Source: Sphingomonas piscis
GTDB lineage: Bacteria > Pseudomonadota > Alphaproteobacteria > Sphingomonadales > Sphingomonadaceae
DNA: 64,000 bases
Direction of reading: 5' to 3'
Assembly: GCF_011300455.1 (NCBI RefSeq)
Contig: NZ_CP049869.1
Location: 2,073,501 to 2,137,500 of the forward strand
The position numbers were made by a program, and so were the translations under genes. Below the pieces are notes generated by a model. That model saw only the letters and a program-made list of their open reading frames with translations, did not search any database and was not told the DNA's origin. This document shows, piece after piece, positions 9,329-19,027 of this stretch. Every line of letters starts with the position of its first letter. Position 1 is the first letter of the stretch.

Positions 9329-10249
9329 ATGAGTTCGGTTCTTCCTCAAACGCGCGCACCCTTGTTCGCCGAAACCCACGGCGACATCGACGTCAGCTTC
9401 GAATTCTTCCCGCCCAAGACGGAGAAGATGGAGCAGACGCTGTGGGAGTCGATCAAGACGCTGGAGCCGCTCGGCCCGCGCTTCGTGTCGGTCACCTACG
9501 GTGCCGGCGGTTCGACGCGCGAGCGGACACATGCGACGGTGGAGCGCATAGCGCGCGACACCAGCCTTACGGCGGCGGCGCACCTCACCTGCGTGTCGGC
9601 CACTCGGGAGGAAGTGGATGAGGTCGCCCGCCACTATTGGGAAGCGGGCGTGCGCCACATCGTGGCGCTGCGCGGCGACCCGCCCGAACTCGGCAGCAAA
9701 TATGAGCAGCACCCCGGAGGCTACGCCAACGCCGCGGAGCTGGTTGCCGGTCTCAAGAAGATTGCGCCGTTCGACATCTCGGTCGCCGCTTATCCCGAAT
9801 GTCATCCGGACTCGGGGGACAAGGCAGCGGACCTCGAAAATCTGAGGCGCAAGGTCCATGCCGGTGCCGATCGCGCCATCACCCAGTTCTTCTTCTCGCC
9901 CGACGCCTTTCTGCGTTTCCGCGACGATGTCGCCGCCGCCGGGATCGACGTGGAAATCGTGCCCGGCATCCTGCCCGTCTCCAACGTTGCCCAGACCCGT
10001 AAATTCGCCGGCGCGTGCGGCGCGGCCATCCCGAAGTGGATGGACAATCTGTTCGAAGGGCTCGACGAGCTACCCGAAGCGCGCAAGCTGATTGCGGCGA
10101 CCGTCGCCGCGGAGATGTGCGGCCAGCTTTATGCCGGCGGCATCCGCCACTTCCACTTCTACACCCTGAACCGGGCGGAGCTCAGCTACGCCATTTGTCA
10201 CCTGCTCGGCGTGCGCGCGAGCAAGCCAGCCATCGAGGAGGCCGCGTAA
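9329..10249 (+). CDS. metF: Methylenetetrahydrofolate reductase
   Basis: A protein of 306 residues with the MTHFR TIM-barrel signature near residue 22 (VSFEFFPPKTEKMEQTLWES) and the FAD-contacting segment around YPECHPDS. It reduces 5,10-methylenetetrahydrofolate to 5-methyltetrahydrofolate, the methyl donor for methionine synthase. The ATG at 9329 is chosen because it follows the ArsR-methyltransferase gene by 5 bp and gives the normal length. Its stop overlaps the start of metH part 1 (TAATG), so folate reduction and homocysteine methylation are translated together. Confidence 0.95.
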   Translation: MSSVLPQTRAPLFAETHGDIDVSFEFFPPKTEKMEQTLWESIKTLEPLGPRFVSVTYGAGGSTRERTHATVERIARDTSLTAAAHLTCVSATREEVDEVARHYWEAGVRHIVALRGDPPELGSKYEQHPGGYANAAELVAGLKKIAPFDISVAAYPECHPDSGDKAADLENLRRKVHAGADRAITQFFFSPDAFLRFRDDVAAAGIDVEIVPGILPVSNVAQTRKFAGACGAAIPKWMDNLFEGLDELPEARKLIAATVAAEMCGQLYAGGIRHFHFYTLNRAELSYAICHLLGVRASKPAIEEAA

Positions 10250-11295
10250 TGGGCGCCCGTGAGACATTTCTGGCCCAAGCGGCCAAACGCATCCTGATCA
10301 ACGACGGCGCGTTCGGGACCGAGATCCAGCGTTGGAAGCTGGACGAGGCAGCCTATGCCGGCGATCTTGGCTTGGCCAAGGATCAGCGCGGCAACAACGA
10401 CATTTTGGCGCTGACGAACCGGGAGGTGCCGGCCTCCATTCACCGCGCCTACTTCGAGGCGGGTGCCGACATTGCGTCCACCAACACTTTCTCGGCGAAC
10501 CGCATCAGCCAGGCCGATTATGCCGCCGAGCATCTGGTCCGCGACATCAACCTTGCAAGTGCGCAGCTGGCCCGCGGCATCGCCGACGAGTTCCAGGCGA
10601 AGGACGGCCGCCCGCGCTTCGTCGCCGGCGCGATCGGACCGACCAACAAGACCTTGTCCCTGTCGCCGGACGTCAACGATCCCGGCTTCCGCGAAATCGA
10701 CTTCGACTTTTTGAAGGACGTCTACCGCGAGCAGGTCGATGCCCTGGTCGAAGGCGGCGCTGACTTCATCCTCATCGAGACCATCTTCGATACGCTGAAT
10801 GCCAAGGCCGGCATCATGGCGGCCTTGGAAGCGGGCCAGGCGCTCGGCCGCGACCTGCCGATCATGCTGTCGATGACGCTCACCGACCTTTCGGGGCGCA
10901 ACCTGTCCGGCCACACGGTCGAGGCCTTCTGGTACGCGGTCCGCCATGCCAGGCCGCTGACCGTTGGCCTAAATTGCTCTTTCGGGGCCGAGCAGCTTCG
11001 CCCGCATGTCGCGACCCTGTCCAAGGTCGCGGACACGCTGATCATGGTCTACCCCAATGCCGGCCTGCCCAACGACCTGGGCGAATATGACGAGGAGCCG
11101 GCGACGACCGCGTCCTTGGTCAAGGAATGGGCGGATGCAGGCCAGGTGAACGTGCTCGGCGGCTGCTGCGGCTCGACACCGGAGCATATCGCCGAGATGA
11201 AGCGCGCGGTGGAGGGACTTGCGCCCCGGACCGCGCCCCAACTCGACGTCCGCACTCGCCTCGCCGGGCTCGAGCCGATGGTGCTGGCAGCCTAA
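10249..11295 (+). CDS. metH: Methionine synthase MetH, N-terminal homocysteine-binding protein
   Basis: A protein of 348 residues that covers only the homocysteine S-methyltransferase barrel of MetH. It starts with the family segment [20 protein letters not shown] and holds the zinc-binding cysteines in [11 protein letters not shown] (near residue 243) and [10 protein letters not shown] (near residues 304-306). In E. coli all MetH modules are in one chain of about 1,227 residues; here the homocysteine module is a separate protein and the rest is the next gene, two bases downstream. The sum of the two (348 + 873) equals a full MetH. Both open frames are intact, so this is a true split rather than a frameshift. 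Confidence 0.93.
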   Translation: MGARETFLAQAAKRILINDGAFGTEIQRWKLDEAAYAGDLGLAKDQRGNNDILALTNREVPASIHRAYFEAGADIASTNTFSANRISQADYAAEHLVRDINLASAQLARGIADEFQAKDGRPRFVAGAIGPTNKTLSLSPDVNDPGFREIDFDFLKDVYREQVDALVEGGADFILIETIFDTLNAKAGIMAALEAGQALGRDLPIMLSMTLTDLSGRNLSGHTVEAFWYAVRHARPLTVGLNCSFGAEQLRPHVATLSKVADTLIMVYPNAGLPNDLGEYDEEPATTASLVKEWADAGQVNVLGGCCGSTPEHIAEMKRAVEGLAPRTAPQLDVRTRLAGLEPMVLAA

Positions 11296-11297
11296 CA

Positions 11298-13919
11298 ATG
11301 GAACAGAGCAACGTGGAACAAGCGGCCGCTGCCGGCGCGCGCTTCGTCAATGTCGGCGAGCGCACCAATGTCACCGGGTCGGCCAAGTTCAAGAAACTGA
11401 TCCTCAACGGCGACTATGACGCCGCCGTCGAGGTCGCGCGCGACCAGGTCGAGAATGGCGCCCAGATCATCGACGTCAACATGGACGAGGCCTTGCTCGA
11501 TTCCGAGCTGGCGATGACGACCTTCCTGAAGCGCATCGCCGCCGAGCCGGACATCGCCCGGGTGCCGGTGATGGTCGACAGCTCCAAGTGGAGCGTGATC
11601 GAGGCGGGTCTGAAGTGCGTGTCGGGCAAGCCGGTCGTCAACTCGATCAGCCTCAAGGAAGGCGAGGGGCCGTTCCTGGAGCTCGCCGCCAAGTGCCGAA
11701 ACTATGGCGCCGCGGTCGTCGTCATGGCCTTCGACGAGGTCGGCCAGGCCGACACCAAGGAGCGCAAGGTCGAGATTTGCGAGCGGGCCTACAAGCTTCT
11801 CGTCCAGCACGGCACGGACCCCGCCGATATCATCTTCGATCCGAACGTCTTCGCGGTCGCGACCGGCATCGACGAGCATCGCCGCTACGCCATCGATTTC
11901 ATCGAGGCGACGCGCGAGATCCGCGCCCGCTGCCCCGGCGCGCACATCTCCGGCGGGCTTTCCAACCTCAGCTTCTCGTTCCGCGGCAATGAGCCGGTGC
12001 GCCGGGCGATGCACAGCATCTTCCTCTACCACGCCATTCCCGCCGGCATGGACATGGGCATCGTCAATGCCGGCCAGCTGGACGTCTATGACCAGATCGA
12101 CCCAGAGCTTCGCGAGGCTTGCGAGGACGTCATCCTCGACCGCCGCGACGATGCGACCGAGCGGCTGGTCGACCTGGCCGAGAAATATCGCGGCACCGAC
12201 GCAGCGGCGGAAAAGAAGCTTGCCGAGTGGCGCAGCCTGCCGGTCGCCGAGCGCCTGTCTTATGCGCTGGTGAAAGGCATCGATAGCGACATCGTTGAGG
12301 ATACCGAAGAAGCACGCCAGCAGTTCGCGCGTCCGATCGAGGTGATCGAAGGTCCACTGATGGACGGCATGAACGTCGTCGGCGACCTGTTCGGCGCCGG
12401 CAAGATGTTCCTGCCGCAGGTGGTGAAATCCGCCCGCGTGATGAAGAAGGCCGTCGCCTACCTTTTCCCGTTCATCGAACAGGAAAAGGAAAAGAACGGC
12501 GTCACCCAGGGCAAGGGCAAGGTCGTCATGGCGACCGTCAAAGGCGACGTTCACGACATTGGCAAGAACATTGTCGGCGTGGTCCTGCAGTGCAACGGCT
12601 TCGAGGTCGTCGACTTGGGCGTCATGGTGCCGTGGCAGGACATCCTTAAAGCGGCGAACGACAACAACGCCGACATGATCGGACTGTCGGGCCTGATCAC
12701 CCCGTCGCTCGACGAAATGGTGACCGTGGCGAGCGAGATGCAGCGCTCGGCCATGTCGATGCCACTGCTGATCGGCGGCGCGACCACCAGCAAGGCGCAT
12801 ACCGCGCTGCGCATCGACCAGGCCTACAACGGGCCGGTGATCCACGTCCTCGACGCCAGCCGGGCGGTCGGCGTCGCGTCCAATCTTATGTCCGACACGC
12901 AGAAGGACCCGTTCGTTCAGAAAACGGCCGAGGAATATGAGCAGGTGCGGATTGCCCGCGCCCGTGGCGGTCAGAACGAGCTTGCGACGCTGGCAGACGC
13001 ACGCGCCAACGGTCAGGCCTATGACCGCGAGGGCAAGGTGCCGCCCCCGCACAATCCCGGGGTTCACCAGTTCGGCGAGTGGCCGCTTCGCGACCTGCGC
13101 GCCTCCATCGACTGGACGCCTTTCTTCCGCGCCTGGGAGCTTGCCGGCAATTACCCGGCAATCCTGACCGACGAGGTCGTGGGCGAGAGCGCGACCAGCC
13201 TGTTCAACGATGCCAACGCCATGCTCGACCAGATGATCGCCGAGCGTTGGGTGACCGCGCGGGGCACCGTCGGCTTGTGGCGGGCGAAGCGGGAGGGCGA
13301 CGATATCCTCGTGCTCGCCGGCAACGACTGGACCCGCGTGCCGATGCTTCGCCAGCAGGTGAAGAAGCGCGAAGGGCGCGCCAACATGTGCCTCGCCGAC
13401 TTCATCGATCCGGACGAGGAGGATTGGTTCGGCGGCTTCGCGGTCGGCATCCACGGGCTGGAGCCGCACCTCGCGCGCTTCAAGGAAGCCAATGACGATT
13501 ATAACGACATCCTGCTGAAGGCGCTGGCTGACCGATTGGCGGAAAGCTTTGCCGAAGTGCTTCACGCCGAGGTCCGCAACCGCCTGTGGGGCTATGCCGA
13601 AGAGCATCTGTCGAACGAGCAGCTGATCCGCGAGAAGTACCAGGGCATTCGCCCGGCCCCCGGCTATCCGGCCTGTCCGGATCATAGCCTCAAGCCTATC
13701 CTGTTCGACATGCTGGGTGGCGACCCGGCCGGCGTGACCCTGACCGAGAATTTCGCGATGCTTCCGACCTCGGCCGTGTCCGGCTTCTACTTCGCGCACC
13801 GCGACAGCGACTATTTCGGTGTAGCGAGGATCGGTGAGGACCAGGTCGCCGACTATGCGGAACGGCGCGATGTCGACCTCGATCAGGCCAAGCGTTGGCT
13901 GCGACCGAACCTCGACTAG
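11298..13919 (+). CDS. metH: Methionine synthase MetH, folate-, cobalamin- and SAM-binding protein
   Basis: A protein of 873 residues from the ATG at 11298. Modules in order: pterin (methyltetrahydrofolate) barrel, about residues 15-280, with [13 protein letters not shown]; cobalamin cap, about 310-400; B12-binding Rossmann domain, about 405-540, with [20 protein letters not shown] containing the histidine that ligates cobalt; reactivation domain, about 560-873, with [16 protein letters not shown], which binds SAM for reductive methylation. It takes the methyl group from 5-methyltetrahydrofolate and passes it through cobalamin to homocysteine bound on the partner protein. The enzyme therefore needs cobalamin. 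An 835-codon open frame on the other strand is a composition shadow. Confidence 0.95.
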   Translation: MEQSNVEQAAAAGARFVNVGERTNVTGSAKFKKLILNGDYDAAVEVARDQVENGAQIIDVNMDEALLDSELAMTTFLKRIAAEPDIARVPVMVDSSKWSVIEAGLKCVSGKPVVNSISLKEGEGPFLELAAKCRNYGAAVVVMAFDEVGQADTKERKVEICERAYKLLVQHGTDPADIIFDPNVFAVATGIDEHRRYAIDFIEATREIRARCPGAHISGGLSNLSFSFRGNEPVRRAMHSIFLYHAIPAGMDMGIVNAGQLDVYDQIDPELREACEDVILDRRDDATERLVDLAEKYRGTDAAAEKKLAEWRSLPVAERLSYALVKGIDSDIVEDTEEARQQFARPIEVIEGPLMDGMNVVGDLFGAGKMFLPQVVKSARVMKKAVAYLFPFIEQEKEKNGVTQGKGKVVMATVKGDVHDIGKNIVGVVLQCNGFEVVDLGVMVPWQDILKAANDNNADMIGLSGLITPSLDEMVTVASEMQRSAMSMPLLIGGATTSKAHTALRIDQAYNGPVIHVLDASRAVGVASNLMSDTQKDPFVQKTAEEYEQVRIARARGGQNELATLADARANGQAYDREGKVPPPHNPGVHQFGEWPLRDLRASIDWTPFFRAWELAGNYPAILTDEVVGESATSLFNDANAMLDQMIAERWVTARGTVGLWRAKREGDDILVLAGNDWTRVPMLRQQVKKREGRANMCLADFIDPDEEDWFGGFAVGIHGLEPHLARFKEANDDYNDILLKALADRLAESFAEVLHAEVRNRLWGYAEEHLSNEQLIREKYQGIRPAPGYPACPDHSLKPILFDMLGGDPAGVTLTENFAMLPTSAVSGFYFAHRDSDYFGVARIGEDQVADYAERRDVDLDQAKRWLRPNLD

Positions 13920-13982
13920 GTTTCTTCATCGCACGCGGAGCGTGAGCGGCAGCGAGCGTTGGTCCACTAATCAAAGGGCCGA

Positions 13983-14022
13983 AGAACTGGATTGCTTCGT
14001 CGCTCCGCTACTCGCAATGACG
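13983..14022 (+). repeat. 40-bp dispersed repeat, copy 1
   Basis: The element starts AGAACTGGATTGCTTCGTCG and ends CGCAATGACG, with ATTGC and GCAAT as outer arms of an imperfect palindrome. It matches the copy at 20795-20834 at 37 of 40 positions, in the same orientation. Its last G is the first base of one possible GTG start of the next gene, and it is open in that gene's frame (LLRRSATRND). Sequences of this CATTGCGAG...GAAGCAATC type are, from memory, scattered in many bacterial genomes. Confidence 0.85.
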
Positions 14023-16004
14023 TGACCGTGATCCAACGTATCCTCGTCCTCCTCGCAGCCCTCCTTCTTCTCCCCACGCTTGCCCAAGCACGGGGCATCG
14101 AACCCGAAATGGTGGCGGAAGGTCCAGTCCAGCCCGGCGGTGAGGTCGAGCTGGCGCTTCACATGCGGACGAATCCGGGGTGGCACGGCTATTGGCAGAA
14201 CCCTGGCGACGCCGGCCTGCCGATGACGGTGGACTGGACGCTGCCCGATGGCGCGAGCGTCGGACCTTTGCGGTACCCGGTGCCGACCAGGCTGCTGATC
14301 GCCGGCCTCATGAACTATGTGTTCGAGCGGGAATATGCCGTGCTCGTCCGGTTGAAGGTGCCGGCGGATGCGCGTGGAACCGTGCCGATCCGCGCCGCTG
14401 CCCGCTGGCTCGCCTGTACCGACAAGGTGTGCGTGCCGGAGGAGGGTGAGCTTTCCACCAACCTTGTCGTGGGAACGGGAGCTCCGGATCGCCGCCCGCA
14501 GTTCGACACATGGCGCCAGGCCTTGCCTCAGCCGCTTGCTGCACCGGTGCAGTTTGCCACCGCCGGCGACAAGCTTCGTCTCGCCATTCCGCTTCCTGCA
14601 AGCGTTCGGGCGGACGAACCTTATGTATTCCTCGCGACCGAGAAGATCGGCGACTATGCCGGCGAGCAGAAGTTCAGCCGCTCGGGAGACACGCTGGTCG
14701 CGGAACTTCCGCGGAAGGGAGGCGGCGCCAACCGGTTCGAAGGTGTGGTGGCGCTTGGCGATGGACGCGGCCTGTCCTTCCAAGCCGTTCCGGGAGCGGT
14801 GCCGGACGCGAGCGGGACTACCGGGGGTAGCGAGACCACGCTCCTGTGGGCTCTCCTGGGCGCCATTGCAGGCGGCATCCTGCTCAACCTCATGCCCTGT
14901 GTGTTTCCGATCCTGGCGCTGAAGGCATTGCACCTGTCCAAAGCGGGCGGCGATTCGCGAGAGGCGCGGCGGGACGCATTGGCTTATGCTGCGGGCGCAA
15001 TCGTCGGGACGGGTGCACTTGGCGCCGCGATCCTCGCCATCCGTGCCGGCGGATCGGCGGTGGGCTGGGCGTTTCAGCTGCAGGATCCCCGGACGATCGT
15101 GCTGCTGTTCCTGTTGGCGCTTGCGATCACCCTGAACCTGTTGCGCCTGTTCGAGCTGCCAGTGCTTGGCGGCAGCGCTCGCCCGGCCGGCGGCTTCGGA
15201 ACCGGCCTTCTCGCCGCCTTTGTCGCGACACCCTGCGCAGGCCCATTCATGGGGGCGGCGCTTGGTGCCGCCCTCCTGCTACCGCCGGCCGGATCGCTGC
15301 TCGTGTTTGCGGCGCTGGGGTTCGGGCTCGCACTGCCGTTCGTTCTGGTCGCATTCGTCCCAGCACTCCGGCGACGCTTACCCAAGCCCGGGGCGTGGAT
15401 GGCGCGGCTTCAGCGCTTCCTTGCCATTCCGATGGCCGCAACAGCCGCCGCCTGTTTGTGGCTGCTGTGGCGTCAAGGCGGGATGCCGGCGCTTCAACTG
15501 GCCGCCGCGGCCGGGGTGATCGTCGCCGCAATGCTGGTCAGCTGGGGCTGGGCGCAACGCAATGGTGAGCGCCGGCAAGGTTGGGCCATCGCCGCGGTGA
15601 TCGTGCTGGTCTCCTTGGGCGCAATGATTGCCGTTCCCGGCCCGGCCCCGCGCTCGGCGGCTGCAAAGAGCGTCAATGCGTGGAGCGAAGCCAAGGTCGC
15701 GGCCCAGCTAGGGCAGGGAGGCCCCGTGTTCGTCTATTTCACCGCCGACTGGTGCCTCACCTGCAAGGCGAACGAAGCAGCCGCCATCGACCGACCGGAA
15801 GTGCAGGATGCATTCGAGAAAGCTGGCGTAAAGGTGCTCGTCGGCGACTGGACGAACGGCGACCCGGCGATCACCCGCTTCCTCGAAAGCCGCGGGCGGG
15901 CGGGTGTTCCGCTCTACCTCTGGTATGCGCCCGGCCAGCCGGCCGAGGAACTGCCGCAGGTGCTGACACCGGGCATGCTCATTTCCCGGGCGACGGCGCG
16001 CTAG
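14022..16004 (+). CDS. dsbD: DsbD-family thiol:disulfide interchange protein (protein-disulfide reductase)
   Basis: A membrane protein of about 660 residues. A signal peptide (QRILVLLAALLLLPTLAQA) leads into a periplasmic alpha-type domain (about 25-255, with WHGYWQNPGDAGLP and CTDKVCVPEEGEL), then about eight membrane helices with the paired cysteines LMPCVFP and TPCAGPF, then a C-terminal thioredoxin domain with FTADWCLTCKANE. It moves reducing power from the cytoplasm to periplasmic thiols, serving cytochrome c maturation or disulfide isomerisation. GTG at 14022 or 14028 are both possible starts directly after the repeat; no ribosome binding site is seen. Its 3' end overlaps the convergent amidohydrolase gene by 26 bp. 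Confidence 0.87.
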   Translation: MTVIQRILVLLAALLLLPTLAQARGIEPEMVAEGPVQPGGEVELALHMRTNPGWHGYWQNPGDAGLPMTVDWTLPDGASVGPLRYPVPTRLLIAGLMNYVFEREYAVLVRLKVPADARGTVPIRAAARWLACTDKVCVPEEGELSTNLVVGTGAPDRRPQFDTWRQALPQPLAAPVQFATAGDKLRLAIPLPASVRADEPYVFLATEKIGDYAGEQKFSRSGDTLVAELPRKGGGANRFEGVVALGDGRGLSFQAVPGAVPDASGTTGGSETTLLWALLGAIAGGILLNLMPCVFPILALKALHLSKAGGDSREARRDALAYAAGAIVGTGALGAAILAIRAGGSAVGWAFQLQDPRTIVLLFLLALAITLNLLRLFELPVLGGSARPAGGFGTGLLAAFVATPCAGPFMGAALGAALLLPPAGSLLVFAALGFGLALPFVLVAFVPALRRRLPKPGAWMARLQRFLAIPMAATAAACLWLLWRQGGMPALQLAAAAGVIVAAMLVSWGWAQRNGERRQGWAIAAVIVLVSLGAMIAVPGPAPRSAAAKSVNAWSEAKVAAQLGQGGPVFVYFTADWCLTCKANEAAAIDRPEVQDAFEKAGVKVLVGDWTNGDPAITRFLESRGRAGVPLYLWYAPGQPAEELPQVLTPGMLISRATAR

Positions 16005-17637
16005 CGTCAAACACCTTCTCACCCGCGATCCAGGTCTGCAGCACCGTGGTGCCGGCAAGCTCCTGCGGGTTGACCACGGTGGGATCACGGTCGACGAGGA
16101 TGAAGTCGGCCCACTTGCCGGGTTCCAGGCTTCCGATCCTGTCCTCGGCAAAGCCTGCATAAGCCGCGTCGCGGGTGAACCCTGCCAATGCTCGCTCGAA
16201 GCTGACGCGCTCCTGCGGCCGCCAGCCACCGCGGGGCTGTCCGTTCGGGTCTTGACGGCTGACCGCGGCCGACAGTCCCGGGAAGGGATTGGGGCTTTCC
16301 ACCGGGTAATCGGACCCGAAGGCGAGCCGCGCTCCGCTGCGGGCGATGGTGCGCCAGGCATAAGCACCGCCCAGCCGCGCCGTTCCAAGCCGCTCGGATG
16401 CCATCAACCTGTCGCTGGTCTGGTGCGTCGGCTGCATTGAGGCAATGATCCCCGCTTTGGCGAGACGCGGAATGTCGACCGGGTCGACGACCTGCGCATG
16501 CTCGATCCGGAAGCGGCGCGCCTTGCCGTATCTCTTGCCGAGCGCCTCATAGGCCGAAATGACCTGGGCGTTTGCAGCATCGCCAATGGCGTGAACCGCC
16601 GGTTGCAACCCTAGTGACAGGGCACGGCTCAGCTGTTCGCGAAGCTGGGCGTTGGAAAGGAATTGGAGACCGCGTGTGTTCGGCGCATCGGCGTAGGACC
16701 GCTTCAGCCAGGCCCCGCGTGAGCCGAGCGCGCCATCGTCGTAGATCTTGACGCCGCCCATCCGAAGCCGGTCGCCGTAGTGCCAGACCTTCGTGTCGGC
16801 AGCCGTCTCCAGCGGATCGTTGACGGTGGCATAGGACATGATCCGCAGCTTGAGTCGGCCATCGTCGCCCATCGCCCGCATGGCCAACCATTCGTCACGG
16901 GAGGTTCCCATGTCGGCCGTGGCGGTCACCCCGTAGGACAGCAAGATCGACTGCGCCTTGGCCAGTCCTGTCACTCGGTCGGCGAGTGTTTGCTTGGGCT
17001 TCTTGGCCTCGATGATCTTGGTCGCAGCGTCGATCAGCAGGCCGGTTGGCCGCCCTTGAGCGTCACGCTCGATCTTGCCGCCAATCGGATCCTTCGTTGC
17101 GGACGTGATCCCGGCAGCCGTCAAGGCGGCGCTGTTCACAACCAATGCGTGGCCGTCCACCCGCTCGAGCACCACCGGCCGATCCGCGACGATCCGGTCG
17201 AGATCGGCGGCGCTTGGGAACGCCTTGCCAGACCAAAGCTCCTGATTCCAGCCGCGGCCGATGATCCACGGCAGACGGTTGTTGGCGGCGGCATAGGCTC
17301 TCAAGCGCTGCTGCAGGTCGGACAGCGACGATGCGCCGGTCACGTCCAATTGCAGTGCGCCCATCCCAAGCCCCATCACATGCCCATGGGCGTCGATCAG
17401 GCCGGGGAGCAGGGTCCGTCCACCACCGTCGATCGTGCTCGTGATATTTGCCAACCGCACCAATTCCGGGCGTTCGATCAGCTGGCGGACCTTGCCGTCT
17501 TCGCCGATCGTCATCGCGCCGAACCGCTGCAGCTTGCCGTCGGCACCGACCTGGACGCCTTTCACATTGGTGACGAGCGTGTCGGCGAAAGCGGGGGAAG
17601 AGAGGAGGGCGGCAAGCAGTGCGAAGCGTTTTAGCAT
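15979..17637 (-). CDS. Secreted amidohydrolase family protein (YtcJ-like)
   Basis: A protein of 552 residues starting with a signal peptide (MLKRFALLAALLSSPAFA). The metal-binding motif LIDAHGHVMG lies near residue 77, and conserved histidines follow in the middle (GYVHAIGDAANA-like HAIGDAANA, FRIEHAQVVD); the catalytic Asp is in LAFGSDYPVESPNPF near residue 445. These are the hallmarks of the YtcJ branch of metal-dependent hydrolases, whose substrates are mostly unknown N-acyl or imide compounds. Export to the periplasm is inferred. It is convergent with dsbD, the two genes sharing 26 bp, and is divergent from ilvA with about 50 bp between start codons. Confidence 0.85.
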   Translation of the reverse strand: MLKRFALLAALLSSPAFADTLVTNVKGVQVGADGKLQRFGAMTIGEDGKVRQLIERPELVRLANITSTIDGGGRTLLPGLIDAHGHVMGLGMGALQLDVTGASSLSDLQQRLRAYAAANNRLPWIIGRGWNQELWSGKAFPSAADLDRIVADRPVVLERVDGHALVVNSAALTAAGITSATKDPIGGKIERDAQGRPTGLLIDAATKIIEAKKPKQTLADRVTGLAKAQSILLSYGVTATADMGTSRDEWLAMRAMGDDGRLKLRIMSYATVNDPLETAADTKVWHYGDRLRMGGVKIYDDGALGSRGAWLKRSYADAPNTRGLQFLSNAQLREQLSRALSLGLQPAVHAIGDAANAQVISAYEALGKRYGKARRFRIEHAQVVDPVDIPRLAKAGIIASMQPTHQTSDRLMASERLGTARLGGAYAWRTIARSGARLAFGSDYPVESPNPFPGLSAAVSRQDPNGQPRGGWRPQERVSFERALAGFTRDAAYAGFAEDRIGSLEPGKWADFILVDRDPTVVNPQELAGTTVLQTWIAGEKVFDASAPSPGK

Positions 17638-17687
17638 GCCGTATCCCTAGCATTGTTCCGTCCCGCCGGAAGGGCTAGTCGCTGCCC

Positions 17688-18905
17688 ATGCTGGTTCCAC
17701 CGACGATCGACGACATCCGCGCTGCCGCCCAACGCATCCACGGCGCGGTGATTCGCACGCCCACGCTCAAGAGCAAGGCGCTGTCGGAAATCGTCGGCGC
17801 CGACGTCTGGCTGAAATTCGAGAATCTGCAGCTCACTGCCGCCTACAAGGAGCGCGGTGCGCTCAACAAATTGCTGCAACTGACGGACGAGGAGAAGAAG
17901 CGCGGAGTCATCGCGGCCTCCGCCGGAAACCATGCGCAGGGCGTCGCTTACCATGCCAAAAGGCTGGGCATCCCCGCGGTAATCGTCATGCCGCAGGCGA
18001 CTCCGCTGGTGAAGATCACCCAAACGGAGGAGCATGGCGCCAAGGTCGTGATCCACGGCATCATGTTCGACGACGCTTATGCCAAAGCGCGCGAGCTGGA
18101 GGCGGCGGAAGGCTATGTGTTCGTCCACCCGTTCGATGATCCGCAGGTGATCGCCGGGCAGGGCACGATCGCGCTGGAAATGCTGGAGGATGCGCCGGAC
18201 ATCGACACCTTGTGTGTCCCGATCGGCGGCGGCGGTCTTCTATCCGGCGTGGGCACCGCGGCGCGGGCGCTGAAGCCCCAAATCGCCCTGTTCGGGGCGC
18301 AGGCGCAGCTCTACCCGTCGATGAAGTGCGCCATCGAAGGGTGCAACCTTCCGCTCGGCGGGGACACTTTGGCCGAAGGCATTGCGGTGAAGCAGCCGGG
18401 CGAGCTGACCTCATCAATGCTCCAAAAACTGGTAGACGAAGTGCTGCTGGTGCCGGAACGGGCGCTGGAGCAGGCGGTCGCCATGCTCGTGTCGATCGAG
18501 AAATCGGTGGTCGAGGGCGCTGGCGCCGCGGGACTGGCCGCCATGCTGACCCACAAGCATAAGTTCGCGGGGCGGACGGTTGGCACGATCCTTTGCGGCG
18601 GCAACATCGACACGCACCTGCTCGCGAACGTGCTGGTCCGCGACCTGGTGCGCAGCGGCCGCATCGGCCGGCTACACATCGAGGTCGAGGACCGGCCGGG
18701 TGCGCTGGCGCTCATCGCCGCGCAGTTCGAGGCGGCCAAGGTCAACATCATCGAGATCAATCACAGCCGGATCTTCAGCCGCCTGCCGGCCAAGGATGCG
18801 GTGGTGGAGGTGGAGTGCGAGGCGCGCGATCCAGGTGCGATCGACCATCTGATCACCCTGCTCGAAAGCGTCGGCTTCAAGGTCGATCGGGCGCTGCTGG
18901 ACTAG
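17688..18905 (+). CDS. ilvA: Threonine ammonia-lyase with C-terminal ACT domain
   Basis: A protein of 405 residues. The PLP-dependent fold type II core (about 1-320) holds the Schiff-base lysine in TAAYKERGALNKL (near residue 53) and the phosphate-binding glycine loop PIGGGGLLSGVGTA (near residue 178). A C-terminal ACT domain (about 330-405, VEDRPGALALIAAQFEAAKV) is the sort that senses amino acids. It deaminates threonine (and serine) to 2-oxobutanoate, the first step to isoleucine. The single ACT domain and 405-residue length match the short IlvA/TdcB-type enzymes of alphaproteobacteria, which may be biosynthetic or catabolic. A terminator-like repeat follows. Confidence 0.92.
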   Translation: MLVPPTIDDIRAAAQRIHGAVIRTPTLKSKALSEIVGADVWLKFENLQLTAAYKERGALNKLLQLTDEEKKRGVIAASAGNHAQGVAYHAKRLGIPAVIVMPQATPLVKITQTEEHGAKVVIHGIMFDDAYAKARELEAAEGYVFVHPFDDPQVIAGQGTIALEMLEDAPDIDTLCVPIGGGGLLSGVGTAARALKPQIALFGAQAQLYPSMKCAIEGCNLPLGGDTLAEGIAVKQPGELTSSMLQKLVDEVLLVPERALEQAVAMLVSIEKSVVEGAGAAGLAAMLTHKHKFAGRTVGTILCGGNIDTHLLANVLVRDLVRSGRIGRLHIEVEDRPGALALIAAQFEAAKVNIIEINHSRIFSRLPAKDAVVEVECEARDPGAIDHLITLLESVGFKVDRALLD

Positions 18906-18929
18906 GGCGCACGCGGCCCAAATTAGGAC

Positions 18930-18970
18930 AAAAGGCCGTTAACCACCTTTTCCGGGCACCGCGGCCTTTT
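18930..18970 (+). terminator. Possible terminator after ilvA
   Basis: A perfect nine-base inverted repeat AAAAGGCCG / CGGCCTTTT with a 23-base loop ends in four T. The loop contains TTAACCAC, close to a CtrA half-site, so the element could also be regulatory for the bpt gene that begins 58 bp later. Confidence 0.5.
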
Positions 18971-19027
18971 CAAGGGCGTTTACCAGCATCATAAAGGTGT
19001 CTGTAACCATTTAGGAAAGGCGGCCGG

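Noticed and set aside
11292..13799. An 835-codon open frame on the minus strand opposite metH part 2
   Set aside because: It is fully antisense to a clear gene, has no recognisable domain or ribosome binding site, and its His/Val/Asp/Leu-rich composition is what GC-biased codons give when read backwards.
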